64,000 bases of DNA from Lumnitzera littorea (taxonomy: Eukaryota; Streptophyta; Magnoliopsida; Myrtales; Combretaceae), in assembly GCA_024138015.1 (NCBI GenBank), contig JAMXBB010000006.1:74123077-74187076 (forward strand). Reading direction: 5' to 3'. Below, one piece after another: positions 34,553-46,462 of this stretch (its first letter is position 1; each line of letters starts with the position of its first letter). The notes under the pieces were generated by a model. That model did no database searches. It was not told the DNA's origin and saw only the letters and a program-made list of their open reading frames with translations. Position numbers and translations under genes: made by a program.

Positions 34553-37015
34553 AGAAAACTATTTTCTTCAACTTGAAAAGATTTGGAGACGCCACCTGAT
34601 CGGAGTCGGGAAAAGGGGTTAAGTTATAACCAATTGGGTGGATTGGTTATAACTTAACTACTGGTCTATTGATTAAAACCAATTTTGTGAAAATGGTATT
34701 TGAAAACCAGAGGTTTAGGTTTGAGGGTTAAGAATTTTAAACCCTTACAGGTACCATTGACTTTCCAAAATTAGAATCATACCTAAAAATCACCTTTTTT
34801 TTATTTTAAAAGACAAGATTCAGTTTAATTACTCTAATTGGGAAAACAATCTAAACTAAAGGAAAGGGAAACTAGGTTTTTTTTTTTTTTTTATCATCAC
34901 CTTGTAGTTGCCTACTAACTCACTATTCAAGATCAAACGTATAAAGTTCACTTTTGTAAAACTTTAATAGATTGGTTTTATTTTAATTTGGAAACAATCG
35001 AGTTTACGTTTTACTTAGTTTTGATTTGTTTGCCTAAAGCGTCCTAATCAATGTTTTATTTTTGCAAACTCTAAAATAGTCCTAATTTGGAAAAATGTCT
35101 ATTTATTTTCATTTACTTTTAGAAAATCAATTTTTCTAAGTAATTAAAACAATTATTTAATCTTATTTTATTTATTTTTATTTTTTATTTATTTATCCCA
35201 TTTTTTTTTCTATTTTGTCACTTAATTTATGTCTTATTTATTTTTATTTAAACTAAAAAAAAAATAAAGTTACTTTTTCTTTTTTTCCTTTTTTTTTTCT
35301 TTTTCCTCTTTTTCTTTTTATTACATTAATAAAACAAAACAAAGAAAAAGAAAAATAAACAAAAAAAATAAAAAAGAAGCCTCAGACGAATGCAACAAAA
35401 TGTGCTAGTTGGACCTAAGTCGATCGGGTTGGATCTGAGTTGGGTCGCGTGGATCACCAATGGCAGTAGCAGCAAGGCTCAATTCAACTTATTTCAACCA
35501 CCAAAATGAGCGGGTGATGTTTTTTTTGTGAGTATTAGAATGGGAATAGGGGGGGTAGGTTTAGTACCTTAGTGTTTTGGAGTTGTTTGGGTGGTTTTCG
35601 GAAGCTGGCGATGGTGGTTTGATCTTGTAGGGGTTGCTGGGTATGAGAGTGGGGTATGGTGTGAGGTTTCGAGGCATGCTTAGTTGTGTTGTTAGTTTGG
35701 AACGAGGGCAGCTGAGGATGGTTGTTTGAGGAGAGAAAGGGGTGGCAGTTAAGGTTTGATGGAAGGTGACTCGAAGAAGCCAATAGGGGCTATGACAGTG
35801 GTTGAGACTAGTCGGGTTAGAGAGTTTGAGCTAAGGAGAGTTTGCCCATGGAGGTAGTTAGGTTTAGATTGGAGTGGAGAGAGAGAACCGAAGAGAGATA
35901 ATGTAGGTTAGAGAGAGAAAATGGCGTAAGAGAGAGAGAGAGAGCTTGGGAGTTGCTCTTGAACGGTTTTGTGTCCTTATGGATGGTCCATGAGCTCCAA
36001 TTTATAGTTTAATTCAAACCAACAATAAAGGAAAGCTTATATCGAAGTCAATGGGAATTGGCCGAATTTTCAGTTTTTTCCCAATCTTTGAAGCTCAATT
36101 TGAATGCGTAATGGACCGAATTTGGATGCATTTTTTATACTAATTCACAGTAGGCTATGTCTAGTTTGTAATTTTGCCATTGATTTGGCGAAATTGCAAC
36201 GAGAAAGGGTCCAAAAATCATGTTGAAGTAGGTGATCTGAAGAGGAAAGCGTTGGAAATCTGGACAAAGACGAAGGAAATAGAGGGAAAGAGAGAATAAC
36301 GAAGGGAAAAGGAAAGAAGTAAAGGGCAAAAGGGTCAACGTGGTGCTACGTCAGTAGTACCATCCAACCCCGACGTGCCACGTGTCATTCATGATACATA
36401 GTAGCTGACGTGGCATGCTACGTGGCACCACGTCAGCAAGGCCATCCAATCTAATGATGCCACGTGTCAGGATGCGTGGTGCAATAAGATCTTGACACGT
36501 AGCAATGTGCTAGCCAATAGAAAATAAAAAAAATAAAAAGGCCTCCCCACCTTTACCAAGATTCGAATCCAAGACCTCATACTCAAACCCCATACCTAGT
36601 TCATATGCTTAACCATTAGGCCATTGGCTTGTACCTTATCTATATGTGCAATCAAATTACACATATGAACTCGGTTAACTTGGGCTAGATTTAAATCTAA
36701 GCCTACGTTCAATAGCCTAACTTCTAAACTAAAGTTAAAATTAAAAATTTGTCTTAATAATATGCTATTTTCAAAAATCTTTTAGTTGACTTTAATTTTT
36801 CTAATTGTTTTTGTAATTTTTCAAATTTCTAAATTTTTAAACTTCATTTTCTAACTTTTATCTTTTTAGGGTTTCTTTATGAAATTTTCTAATTTTTTGT
36901 GCTTTTTCCTATTTTTGAAAAATTTTTGTATTTTTGAAAAAATTTTGTATATTTCCATGATCCTTATTTTTTTCTAAATTTCTTAATTGTTTTTTGGTTT
37001 TCTTTAATTCCCTAT
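34553..37015 (-). repeat. 3' LTR of Tat-like element, truncated at both ends
   Basis: Aligns with 43844-46462 throughout. It lacks the last 9 bp or so on the left and about 110 bp next to the internal region. It contains a minus-strand TATA box (ACTATAAATTGG near 36001-36010), the tRNA-like module at 36560-36628, and a G-rich block at 35400-35900 that opens spurious frames. Confidence 0.92.
36560..36628 (-). promoter_or_regulatory. tRNA-like A-box/B-box module inside the LTR
   Basis: Read on the minus strand: A-box TGGCCTAATGG (36623-36613, followed by TTAAGCAT) and B-box GGATTCGAATC (36570-36560), spaced like the halves of a tRNA gene. The partner LTR has the decayed version at 45934-46003 and the unrelated-orientation solo LTR has one at 9110-9181. 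Confidence 0.6.
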
Positions 37016-37800
37016 ATAAGAATCGAGTGGCCAATCTTCTAATCATCTTTCTATCTTTTTTCTTGGGCTTTTCAGGGTATGTGCCTTATTGTAGGAATGT
37101 CTTAACATCATGATACCACAGTTTTTGGTCATTCATACCCTCAATTGTTAAGCAAAAGGTAGGCTTGTTTTCAATTTCAATATTAAGAGGCTAAATCTCA
37201 ACTCTACTAGATATCTGGATCATAGATGCTAGTTTGGCTAAGGCATCAACAAATTAATTCTGACTCCTCGGTACGTGATTGAAGGTGATTCCTTTGAAAT
37301 TCTCTATCAATTCAGTCAAGTGCCAATGATAAAGCACCAACTTAGGATCTTTAGTTTTGTACTCTCCTTGGGCTTAGTTAATAATGAGTGAAGAGTCCCC
37401 ATACACTTCTAATTCCTGAATGTCTTTATCAATGGCCATCTTAAGTCCCATGATGCATGCTTTGTACTCAGCAATATTATTAGTGTATGGGAAAACGAGC
37501 CTTATGGCCATAAGATATTAAATACCTTCAGGGTATATTATTATTGCCCCAATTCCACACCTAGACACATTGGCTGCACTATCGAAAAACATTTTCCATT
37601 TTAGTGACTTGTCATCTTCTTCTTTATCGAAGTTTCCCTCAACTGCTAAGATTTCTTCGTTAGGGAAACCGACTTGTATCTCTTGAGGAGTGCTATTGGA
37701 GGGACTTTCTGCTAATTGATCTGCCAAAGCTTGCCCTTTGACTGAATTCCGGTTTACATATATAATGTCAAACTCAGATAACAATATTTACCACTTTGAA
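37016..37800 (-). pseudogene. Archaeal-type second RNase H domain of Tat-like pol, cut at its C-terminal side
   Basis: The frame reads LSEFDIIYVNRNSVKGQALADQLAE, then WKMFFDSAANVSRCGIGAIIIYPEG with the FFDGAA-like catalytic start, then RLVFPYTNNIAEYKACIMGL with the AEYxA box, GDSSLIIN, VDALAKLASMI and RRLATRFLI, the linker towards integrase. Such a second RNase H is known from Tat/Ogre-type elements. A Gln codon after SLIIN is a stop. At about 37018 the frame ends and the 3' LTR begins directly, so the whole integrase is missing. Confidence 0.9.
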
Positions 37801-39300
37801 ATTCTGCCAATTAGGGCCAGTTTGTCTGCCAAATATTTTAGGGGATCGTATTGAGTCAGCAACTCAACCTAGTAGTAGTAAGTGTATTGTCTAAGCTGAT
37901 GCATTATCCAAACTAAAGCACAGCAAGTTCTTTCAATCTCTAAATATTTCTACTCCACTTTAGTGAATTTCTTGCTTAAATAGTACATAGCCCGTTCCTT
38001 TCCTTCCTCATCTTTCTGGCTAAGTATGTACCCTATGGACTTTGGTAATATTGTCAAGTATAGGAATAAAGGCTTCCTAGGTTTTAGAGCTACTAGAATT
38101 GGAGGGTTCATGAGGTACTCTTTGATTGTTGTAAAGGCTTGCTCACACTTTTCGTCCCTATTAATCTTAGCATTCTTTTTTAACAATTTAAATAAGGGAT
38201 GGCACTTATCTATGAGTTGGGATATGAATCGGGCTATATAGTTTAAACGGCCCAACAAACCCCTAATTTCTTTGAGTGTGCGTGGTAAGGGTAGGTCAAC
38301 TATCACTTTGACTTTATCAAGGTCCACTTCAATGCCCCTTCAACTGATTATGAAACCTAATAATTTCCCTAAAGTCACTCTGAAAGTACATTTCTCTAGG
38401 TTGAGTTTTAGTTGGAATTTTCTCGACGTATTAAACAATCTCTTCAGATTTTCCACATGATTTTCTCATTTCTTGGACTTGGCAATCATATCATCGACAC
38501 ATACTTTAACTTCTTTGTGCATCATTTCATGAAAGATTGCTATCATGGCCCTTTGGTAAGTTGCCTCGGCATTTTTGAGTTCAAAAGGCATCACTTTGAG
38601 CAAAACGTACCCCAAGTTGTGATGAACGTTATCTTGGCTTTATCTTCTTCAGCCACTTGGATTTGGTTATACCTAGAAAATTCATCCAAGAAAGAGAAAA
38701 TATGATTTTTGGCTGTGTTATTGACCAAGACATCAATATGGGGTAAAGAAAATTATCTTTAGGGGTTGCTTAATTAAGGTCTTGAAAGTCTATGCACACT
38801 CTAACTTTTCCATTCTTCTTTGTTACAGGTATAATGTTGGCCACCTACTCGGGATAATCAAATACCTCGATAAAGCTGACCTCTAACAATTTTCTAACTT
38901 CTTCCTTGATTTTCAATAGAACATCTAATCGAAATCTTCTCAACTTTTGCTTCTTAGGTTTGATATCCTCTCGTATGGGTAAATAATGAACTACGATCGA
39001 CAGATCTAATCCAAGCATGTCTTCATAAGACCATGTGAATACGTCTTGGTATTCAGATAGTAATGTAGTCATCTCTACTTTTTAATCTTCTTTCAAATTT
39101 TCTCTAATCTTCAATACCTTAAGGCTGTCATTGGTCCCAACATTAATTATCTCTATTGGCTTGTCAATGGACATTTTACTCATTTCATGTTTTTGCTAGC
39201 TTTCTTATACGTCATTATGGTCATTGACATCACTTCCGACAACTAACCTAGTAGAGCCGAAAATGATATCAATATTTTCATTATCTATCTATTCGAGGTA
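37801..39300 (-). pseudogene. Tat-like reverse transcriptase and first RNase H
   Basis: In order: linker MTTLLSEYQDVFTWSYEDMLGLD and KQKLRRFRLDVLLKIKEEV (38845-39072); VANIIPVTKKNGKVRVCIDFQDLN; FSRYNQIQVAEEDKAKITF; the catalytic box VCVDDMIAKS near 38500 (usual YVDDM, both Asp kept); KCTFRV; then DLDKVKVIVDLPLPRTLKEIRGLLGRLNYIARFI and the RNase H start KPLFLYL, GYILSQKDEEGKERAMYYLSK (37950-38327). It would copy element RNA to DNA. A Trp codon after FDYPE is TAG, and further stops and shifts make it inactive. Confidence 0.93.
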
Positions 39301-39610
39301 TCCATGGCCTTTATTCAGATCGTGGGATTTAGAGAAAAAAGAAAAAACAGAAAAGAAAAGCATGTAAAAGCATAAGTAAGGTAGGAGCAAAGGGAAAAAA
39401 ATTGATATTATTTAGGGGAACTCTCTTTCAAATACAATCATTTGGAGAACAGAGATAATTTATTACAAAATTCTATAAAATACTGAATCATGATTCATCT
39501 TTTTACCCTAAGGAAAACTTATTGTTATTTAGAAGGATAAAGAACTAATTATTCAAGTGCTAGGGTTTGTTGAATAGGCCAGCCCCTTCATTTCTATTAG
39601 AAGTGCGTTC
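39301..39610. other. A-rich insert where protease is expected
   Basis: Between the gag C-terminal block and the RT linker, where the retropepsin should be, the plus strand is a lysine-codon-like A/G-rich run and AT-rich sequence with no protease motif. Ogre relatives have an intron in this general region; whether this is such an intron, a deletion or a replacement cannot be decided here. Confidence 0.4.
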
Positions 39611-41602
39611 TTTGGTAGGCTTTATATGAATAGAGGCTTTATATGATGAGTATCATCTTCACCTAGTTCCTCGATGGAGAAGGAAATTTGATCCATGGTA
39701 AGGATGGAATTAGTGACAGAGCTAATCCTTTCAGCTAAGATTTCACAAGGGACCTTGACACCCTTTAGTATTTTGAATAAGGCTTCTCGGTGTGGGTCTC
39801 ATGCCATCAACAGACTCATGAGGGATATCTGTGCTAGAGTCTTTGTGAGCTGGTCCATTATTTCATGCTTGTTAGACTTGATCATCTTGGTGAAGGCAGT
39901 TAATCCTTCTTCATATTCAGCTTATTTGGTGCTTGGCATTTTTAGTATGACCTTCTTTTTTAAGTCTTCCTTCAGATCATAGATTCTGCCAAAGTGAGTG
40001 ATTCCCCCCTATAAGCGAGATTGATTGCCTAGTAGTTGAGGGGGCAACTTTAAAATTTTCGAGGGCTACAAGTACTTAGAAGGTGTACCTTTTAGCTTAT
40101 GGGACCTCTTTTTTGTAGAATCTATAAACCTTTGATTCTTGGTTTGGACCAATCATGTTGATGGCAGATTTCGAGTGGTCAGATATCATATTGATGATGG
40201 GTCCATGGTTTGGCAGTAGGTTGTTGTTGACGTTTGGGGTAGGAGCTTCCATAAAATCTAGTTGTACTTTAAGTTCATCAATCAAGTCTTGGATTTTGTT
40301 TTTCAACCTCTATCATGAATCAGTTAAATGGCCCACTTGCCCTAGATGATATTGACATCTTGCATTAAGATCAAAGAACTTCGGCCTATACCTTTTACTA
40401 GGAGCCTCAGAATGCAGTAGATTATCTCACTTTAACTTCTCAAGCACCTGACTGAGTAGAACGGGTATTCTGGTGAACTGTCTCGGGACTATGCTAGCCT
40501 GTGGTTGGCTTCTATACTGTAGTTTAGCTAGCGGGGGATTCATCCTAAAAGAAACTTAAGAGTTAGGTCCTGCATTCAAGTTAACCATGCTGATAGTAAC
40601 TTCTTTAAGCTGGCTGGTGGTGGGTTTAGTAGAGGGTAGTCTTCTATCTACTATCTCTTGTAGCTTGCTAAAGGAAATGACACTCTCAATTTGACACCCT
40701 ACTGCCACTACTTCTATAAAGCTAGTAGAGGCTTATCCGATTAGGTGAGCGAAGTAGGTCCTCTCAAGAGTGTTAATGAAAGTTGCTGTCAGCTCTTTTT
40801 TAATCATAGGGGTAAATACCATTATAGCTAGAGACCTCCATCTTTGAGTATATTCTTTGAAGGATTCATTGTGCCTCTTCCTTAAGGCAACCAAACCCAT
40901 CACTATTGGTGCTACTTTGACGTTAAATCTATATTGCTTATAGAATGCTCTAGCCAGCTTCTCCCATGTATTCACCTTATTTTAGTCCAAGGTAGGGCTA
41001 GTCAGGCTATCCTAAAAGGTTTGGACCATGAGTTGATCATACTATACATACTTGCCCATCTTATGTACATACAGCTGGGTGTATAGCTTAGGGCATCCAG
41101 TCCTATTGTATTTTTCAAAGTCACGAACTTTGAACTTTTTCGGAAAGCTTGAGGCATCCAGTCCCATCATACCCCTCAAGCATTTTCATTTTTTTTTTGT
41201 AATTTGTTGAGTTAACCGCTTCTCAAGCTCTTTCAATTTATCCTAGTCAACTTCAGGCTTTGGGTTGATTGGGAATGAGTAACTATTCAGCTCAAAAGTT
41301 GGGTTGGCCTTTGGAAATACCCCTTCTGTTTCAAAGGATTCGAAGCCTTGATTGACTTTAGGGTAGGCTTCTTCTGTTTCGAGGGGTAAGGCTTTAGTAT
41401 TATTTCCATATAAGGTTTTGGAACTTTCTTCATTTGATGGAGCCATAGACCTAAGCAAAGAGATGTTGTCAATAAGAAAGCTCAATTGATCTGCAATCTT
41501 TCCTACTATTCGTTCCAAAGATTAGAACCTCAACTCTGTAGTGTCAATAACCTCGAGGTTGCCATTGTTGGTGTTGTTGATGTTGTTTCCTTGGTTGGCC
41601 AT
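39611..41602 (-). pseudogene. Tat-like gag (degenerate)
   Basis: The ATG is at 41602 (MANQGNNINNTNNGNLEVID, then a stop where Trp or Gln is expected). Segments in order: RIVGKIADQLSFLID (41243-41518); the retrotransposon gag core TWEKLARAFYKQYRFN, NESFKEYTQRWRSLA, FINTLERTYFAHLIG (40733-40975); zinc-knuckle-like ARCQYHLGQVGHLTDS with RLKNKIQDLIDE (40250-40370); and the C-terminal block EIMDQLTKTLAQISLMSLL, HREALFKILKGVKVPCEI, ISFSIEELGEDD (39640-39930) that normally precedes the protease. It would build the particle and bind RNA. Several stops separate these segments. Confidence 0.9.
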
Positions 41603-41699
41603 TCTAGTTTGAGAATGAGTTTTGATGGGGCTTCTTTAGAAAGTTTGACGTTTAGGAGCTATCTTGGTGACTTGGGACAAAACCACTTCTCAACAAGTT

Positions 41700-43179
41700 A
41701 GTATATAGATATTTTAATTTTTGGAAAAAAAATGCAAATGAATGAAATGCAAGTGAATCACATTTAGCTGGTGTTCTAAGGCATGCAACCTTTGTCTAGA
41801 TTCTTAGCATAGGTTTTCCCATTTGTCTTTCTCATCATAGAGGATCTCTATACGTGCTTTCATTTAGTCTGTATAGGTCACCATTTCAGAGTTAGGGCGT
41901 ACAGGGGAGGTTTAAAGGACTTAGGGTGCTTGATATTGCATTGTGCCTAACTTGTAAAGTTGATTGTATAAATACTCTTTAGTAACTCGGTTTTTGTTCA
42001 CTTCTCCTATGAACTCACTTAGATCAACGTTTAGGCTTACAGTCTGGGTGTCCCACTAAGTTTTGATCTTGTGAAGATTGGATGTCTTTTCTATAGAGTG
42101 AGGCCCTTCAAGATTAAGAGTTAATGGCTCTAATGAAGGTTTGTGAACTATGTCCTGGATTCCTCTAAATTGTCTTACCATGTTGTTTGGGTAGTAGCTT
42201 GTACACTAACTCATTCCGATCAATGGTAGAGCATGGTAATTCTTGCAAACCAGTATGACCTTAGTGTAATTGCTCCACCTAGTAGTCCATAGTTTGTCTT
42301 CTACTCAGAAATCTCATAGAACCTCTATCTAGAGAAGGGTAGGGATATCTTCTAGTAATAAGAATCAATAAGATCAATCTTATCGACGAAAGAATCAATA
42401 AGATCAATCTTATTTGCGAATGCTCCCCATATTAAGTCTAACCCAAAGCATTTGATGTGACTAATGAATCACACCATTAATAGTGCCATGCTTGACTTGA
42501 GATCTTTGCAGCCCCTTTTCTTAAGGAAATTAAGGTTCCTTATCTGCTCAGCAAGTAAGGTAGGAATGTAAGACTTACATTCCCAAAATTGAGCCACTAA
42601 CTCTATCACCCTAAAGTGTATAAGAAAAGACCCACTTGGAAACAAGATAGTGGCGAATACTGCTAGCACATAGGCCTTGATTTGGTTTTCTTTCCAATTT
42701 CCAAGAAACAGAGCTTGTTTATTAGAACTGGGCTCATTTTGGAACCAATGGACTAGATCCCATATCTTAATGGCGTGTTTGTTGCAGTCATCTAGGGCTT
42801 CATTTATCTTAGTCTTACGGATCCCTAAGAATTTTGAGAAAATATAGGCTAGGCTGAAGTTGAGTTCCGGGACGTATATTTCTTTTAAAGGAGGAGTTTA
42901 GAGTATTTGGGTGTACTCTTCTAGAGTTAGGCTGATCAGATGTGGTCTAAATTGAAAAGCCACTTCTTTGGGCTCCTAAAAATGGACTAAGGCCCTTACT
43001 AGCATAATGTTAACCTCCACTTTAGCTAGTGAGAGTATGGGTCTAATTTTGTTAGTAATGAACTATTGCTCTCTTGGGTTGAAGGTCTAAAACCACTAGC
43101 TGAGTATGGGCTTTAGGTTTGTAGGTTTGTGGACATGAATCTTCTTGGTGAAAACCCTAGCATTAGATGAGCTAGCCAT
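41700..43179 (-). pseudogene. Tat/Ogre-type ORF1 (plant mobile-domain-like protein)
   Basis: An extra frame upstream of gag opens at ATG 43179 (MASSSNARVFTKK). Its best preserved part is 42469-42669: VFATILFPSGSFLIHFRVIELVAQFW, YIPTLLAEQIRNLNFL. This resembles the domain called DUF7745 in Pfam, recalled from knowledge and not searched. The C-terminal part (about 41750-42100) reads SLNVDLSEFIGEVN and KARIEILYDEKDKWE, likely coiled coil. Function unknown. A 30-bp tandem duplication lies at 42361-42416. Stops are frequent. Confidence 0.75.
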
Positions 43180-43843
43180 TTTTGAAACATTACAAAGAAA
43201 GCATAAATTACAAGGAAAAGAAAATATAAAAGACCTCTTATGTACATCAATTTTAGGAGGAATACAAGGGGGAAAAAAAACTCTGGATCTTGTCATTTTT
43301 TTCTTTTTTTTTATAACGTTGCTACTTTGTTAGTTATTCGTTGACCCCATGAAAATGTATTGTAAGAAATGTGGGTTCTAATGGTCCTTAAACTTTGTGA
43401 CCTTACACGATTATAAAGAAACGGTTTCTTAGTCACATTGAAGTTTAAGTGGGGTAGCCTAATTAGCCACGAACGGTAGTTGCCCCATTACGTTCAGAAC
43501 TTTATGCAATGGCTCCCTATCTTAAGGTCCTAAGACAGCTCAAGTTTAATCGTATCTATCATTCATTCATGATGTAGTAAAATAAATCCCTCCCCTCAAA
43601 ATACATAAAACTAATACTTGGAAAAAAACCGTTAGTACAATTATATATAAAAAAACGAGTAAATAAATTGCATTTAAGGTGATTTTAGTAATTGTGGAAA
43701 ATCGAATGGCTAACCCTCTTGACATCCCCAATGGAGTCGCTAAGCTATCAAGCTTGGTTTTTCACCCTCTCGATTCCTTTTATAAAATTAGGTCTTCTTT
43801 AAACTGACCAGTACTAAACTCTTACCCATTTATTCCTAACCCT

Positions 43844-46462
43844 TGACTAAGGTTTAAAGAAAACTATTTTTTTCAACTTGAAAAGAATTGAAGTCACCAC
43901 CCAACTGGAGTCGAGAAAAGGAGTTACGTTATAACTAATAAGGTGGATTGGTTATAACTTAGCTACCAGTCTGTCAATTAAAACCAATTTTGTGAAAATG
44001 GTTTTTGAAAACTAGAGATTTAGGTTCGAGGGTTAGGAATTTTAAACCCTTGTGGGTACCATTGACTTTCCAAAATTAGAATCATACTTAAAAATCACCT
44101 TTTTTTTTTTACTTTGAAAGACAAGATTCAGTTTAGTTACTTTAATTGGGAAAACAATCTAAACTAAAGGAAAGGGAAATTAGGTTTTTTTTTTTTATTT
44201 TTTACCATCACCTCATAGGTGCCTATACACTCGCTATTCAGGATCAAATGTATATAGTTCTCTTTTGTAAAACTTTAGTAGATTGGTTTTATTTTAATTT
44301 GAAAACAATGGAGTTTACATTTTACTTAGTTTTGATTTGTTTGCCTAAAGCGTCCTAATCAATGTTTTATTTTTGGAAACTCTAAAATAATCCTAATTTG
44401 GAAAGAAGTCTATTTATTTTCATTTACTTTTAGAAAATCAATTTTTCTAAGTGATTAAAACAATTATTTAATCTTATTTGATTTATTTTTATTTTTTATT
44501 TATTTATCCCCCTTTTTTTTCTATTTTGTCACTTAATTTACGTCTTATTTATTTTTATTTAAACTAAAAAAAATAAAGTTACTTTTTTCTTTTTTTTTTC
44601 TTCTTCTTTTTTTTTTCCTCCTTTTCTTTTTATTACGTTTACATGAATAAATAAATAATAAAATAAAACAAAGAAAAAGAAAAATAAATAAATAAAAAAG
44701 AAGCCTTGGATGAATGCAACAGAATGTACGGGTTAGACTTAGGTTGGTCGAGTTGGATCAAGGTCGGGTCGCGGATTCGAGTCGGGTCACATGGATCCCC
44801 AATGGCAATATCAACAAGGCTCGATTCAACTTGTTTCAACCACCAAAATGAAAGGGTGACGGTTTTTTTGTGAGTATTGGATTGAGATTAGGGGGTAGGT
44901 TTAGTGCCTTGGTGTTTTGGAGCTGTTTGGGTGGTTTTTAGGAAGTTGGCTGTGGATGGCGATGGTGGTTCAACCGTGTGGGGGTCGCTAGGTGTAAGAG
45001 TAGGGTGTGGTGTGAGGTCTCGAGGTATGGGGAGCTCAGTTGTGCGTTTAGTTTGGACCGAGGGAAGCTAAGGATGGTGATTCAAGGAGAGAGAGGGACT
45101 GCAATTAGGGTTTGATGGAGGGTAGCTCGGGGAAGCCGTTAAGGGCTACGGTAGTAGTTGGATTGGTCGGGTTGGAGAGCCTAAGCTAAGGGGAGTTCGA
45201 CCGTAGTGGTCGTTGGGCTTGGATTGGAGTAGAGAGACAGAACCGAAGAGAGATAGTGCTGGTTAGAGAGAGAAAACGGCTGCAAAAGAGAGAGAAAAAG
45301 CTTGGGAGTTGCTCGTGAACAGTTGTGTATCCTTATGGATGGTCCATGAGCTCCAATTTATAGTCGAATTCAACCTAACAGAAAAGGAAAGCTTGGATCG
45401 AAGTTAATGGGAATGGCCAAATTTTCAATTTTTTCCCAATCTTTGAAGCTCGATTTGAATGAGTAATTGACAAAATTTAGATGCGTTTTCTATACCGATT
45501 CACAGTAGGCTATGTCTAGTTTGTAATTTTGCCATTGATTTGGCAAAATTATAATGAGAAAGGGTCCAAAAATCGTGTTGAAGTAGGTGGTTTAAAGAGG
45601 AAAGTGCTAAAAACTTGGCGAAAGACAAGGGAAATAGAGGGAAAGAAAGGAAAATGAAGGGAAAAGGAAAGAAGGGGAAGGGAAAAAGGCTAACGTGGCG
45701 CCATGTTAGTAGTGTTGTCCAACCTCGACATGCCACGTGTCATTCATGACACATGGTAGCTGACATAGCATGCTATATAGATGCCATATGGCGCCATGTT
45801 AGCAAGGCCATCTAATATGATGATACCACGTATCAGGATGCATAGCACAATAAGATCTTAACAATTGGCAGTGTGCTAGCCAATAGAAAATAAAAAAAAA
45901 AAAAAAGAAAAAAGGTTTCCCTGCCTTTGCCAAAATTTGAACCTAAGACCTCACACTCAAACCTTATATCCAGTCCATTTACTTAACCATTAGGTTATTG
46001 GCCTATACCTTGTCCATATGTGCAATCAAATTGCACATATAGACTCGATCAGCTTGGAATAGATTTAAATCTAAGTCCAAGTTCAACAGCCCAACTTCTA
46101 AACTAAAATTAAAATTAAAAATATGTCCTAATAATATGCTATTTTCTAAAACCTTTTAGTTGACTTTAATTTTTCTAATTTTTTTGTAATTTTTCAAATT
46201 TCTAAATTTTTAAACTTCATTTTCTAACTTTTTATCTTTTTAGGGTTTCTTTCTGAAATTTTCTTATTTTTTGTGCTTTTTCTTATTTTTGAAAAATTTT
46301 TGTATTTTTCCATAATCTTTATTTTTTTCTAAATTTCTTAATTTTTTTTGGGTTTTCTTTAATTCTCTATTTTTTGAATTTTTTCTAATTTAGGGCCTAT
46401 TGAGAAAAGAAAGAAAAATAATAAAAATAAAAATAAAAAAGGACAAAAATTAGGTGTCTACA
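43844..46462 (-). repeat. 5' LTR of Tat-like element
   Basis: A 2.62-kb LTR starting TGTAGACACC (minus) at 46462 and ending AGTCA at 43844. TATA box ACTATAAATTGG (minus) near 45356-45366. It aligns with 34553-37015. A decayed tRNA-like module is at 45934-46003. A GAAAACTATTTT block and GTCACCACC near 43866-43906 mark the LTR's 3' side. Confidence 0.92.
45934..46003 (-). promoter_or_regulatory. Decayed tRNA-like module in 5' LTR
   Basis: Same place as 36560-36628 in the partner LTR, with the B-box reduced to GGTTCAAATTT and the A-box to TAACCTAATGG by transitions. It shows the module was present when the element inserted. Confidence 0.5.

Larger units (their letters stand above)
34553..46462 (-). 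mobile_element. Tat/Ogre-like LTR retrotransposon lacking integrase
   Basis: On the minus strand the element starts TGTAGACACCTAATTTTTG at 46462. It has long LTRs (43844-46462 and 34553-37015), an extra ORF before gag, gag (from 41602), then RT, RNase H and a second, archaeal-type RNase H. The extra 5' ORF and the dual RNase H define the Tat/Ogre lineage. Integrase and the start of the 3' LTR are deleted at about 37016, and the protease is not recognisable. The LTR terminus at 34553 lacks about 9 bp present in the other copy, and no TSD is found, consistent with a deletion there. About 11.9 kb in all. Confidence 0.9.

Noticed and set aside
35535..35783. Ser/Pro/His-rich minus-strand frame
   Set aside because: Lies inside the 3' LTR, and the matching part of the 5' LTR does not keep the frame.
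38026..38705. Several plus-strand frames
   Set aside because: Antisense to the Tat-like RT/RNase H.
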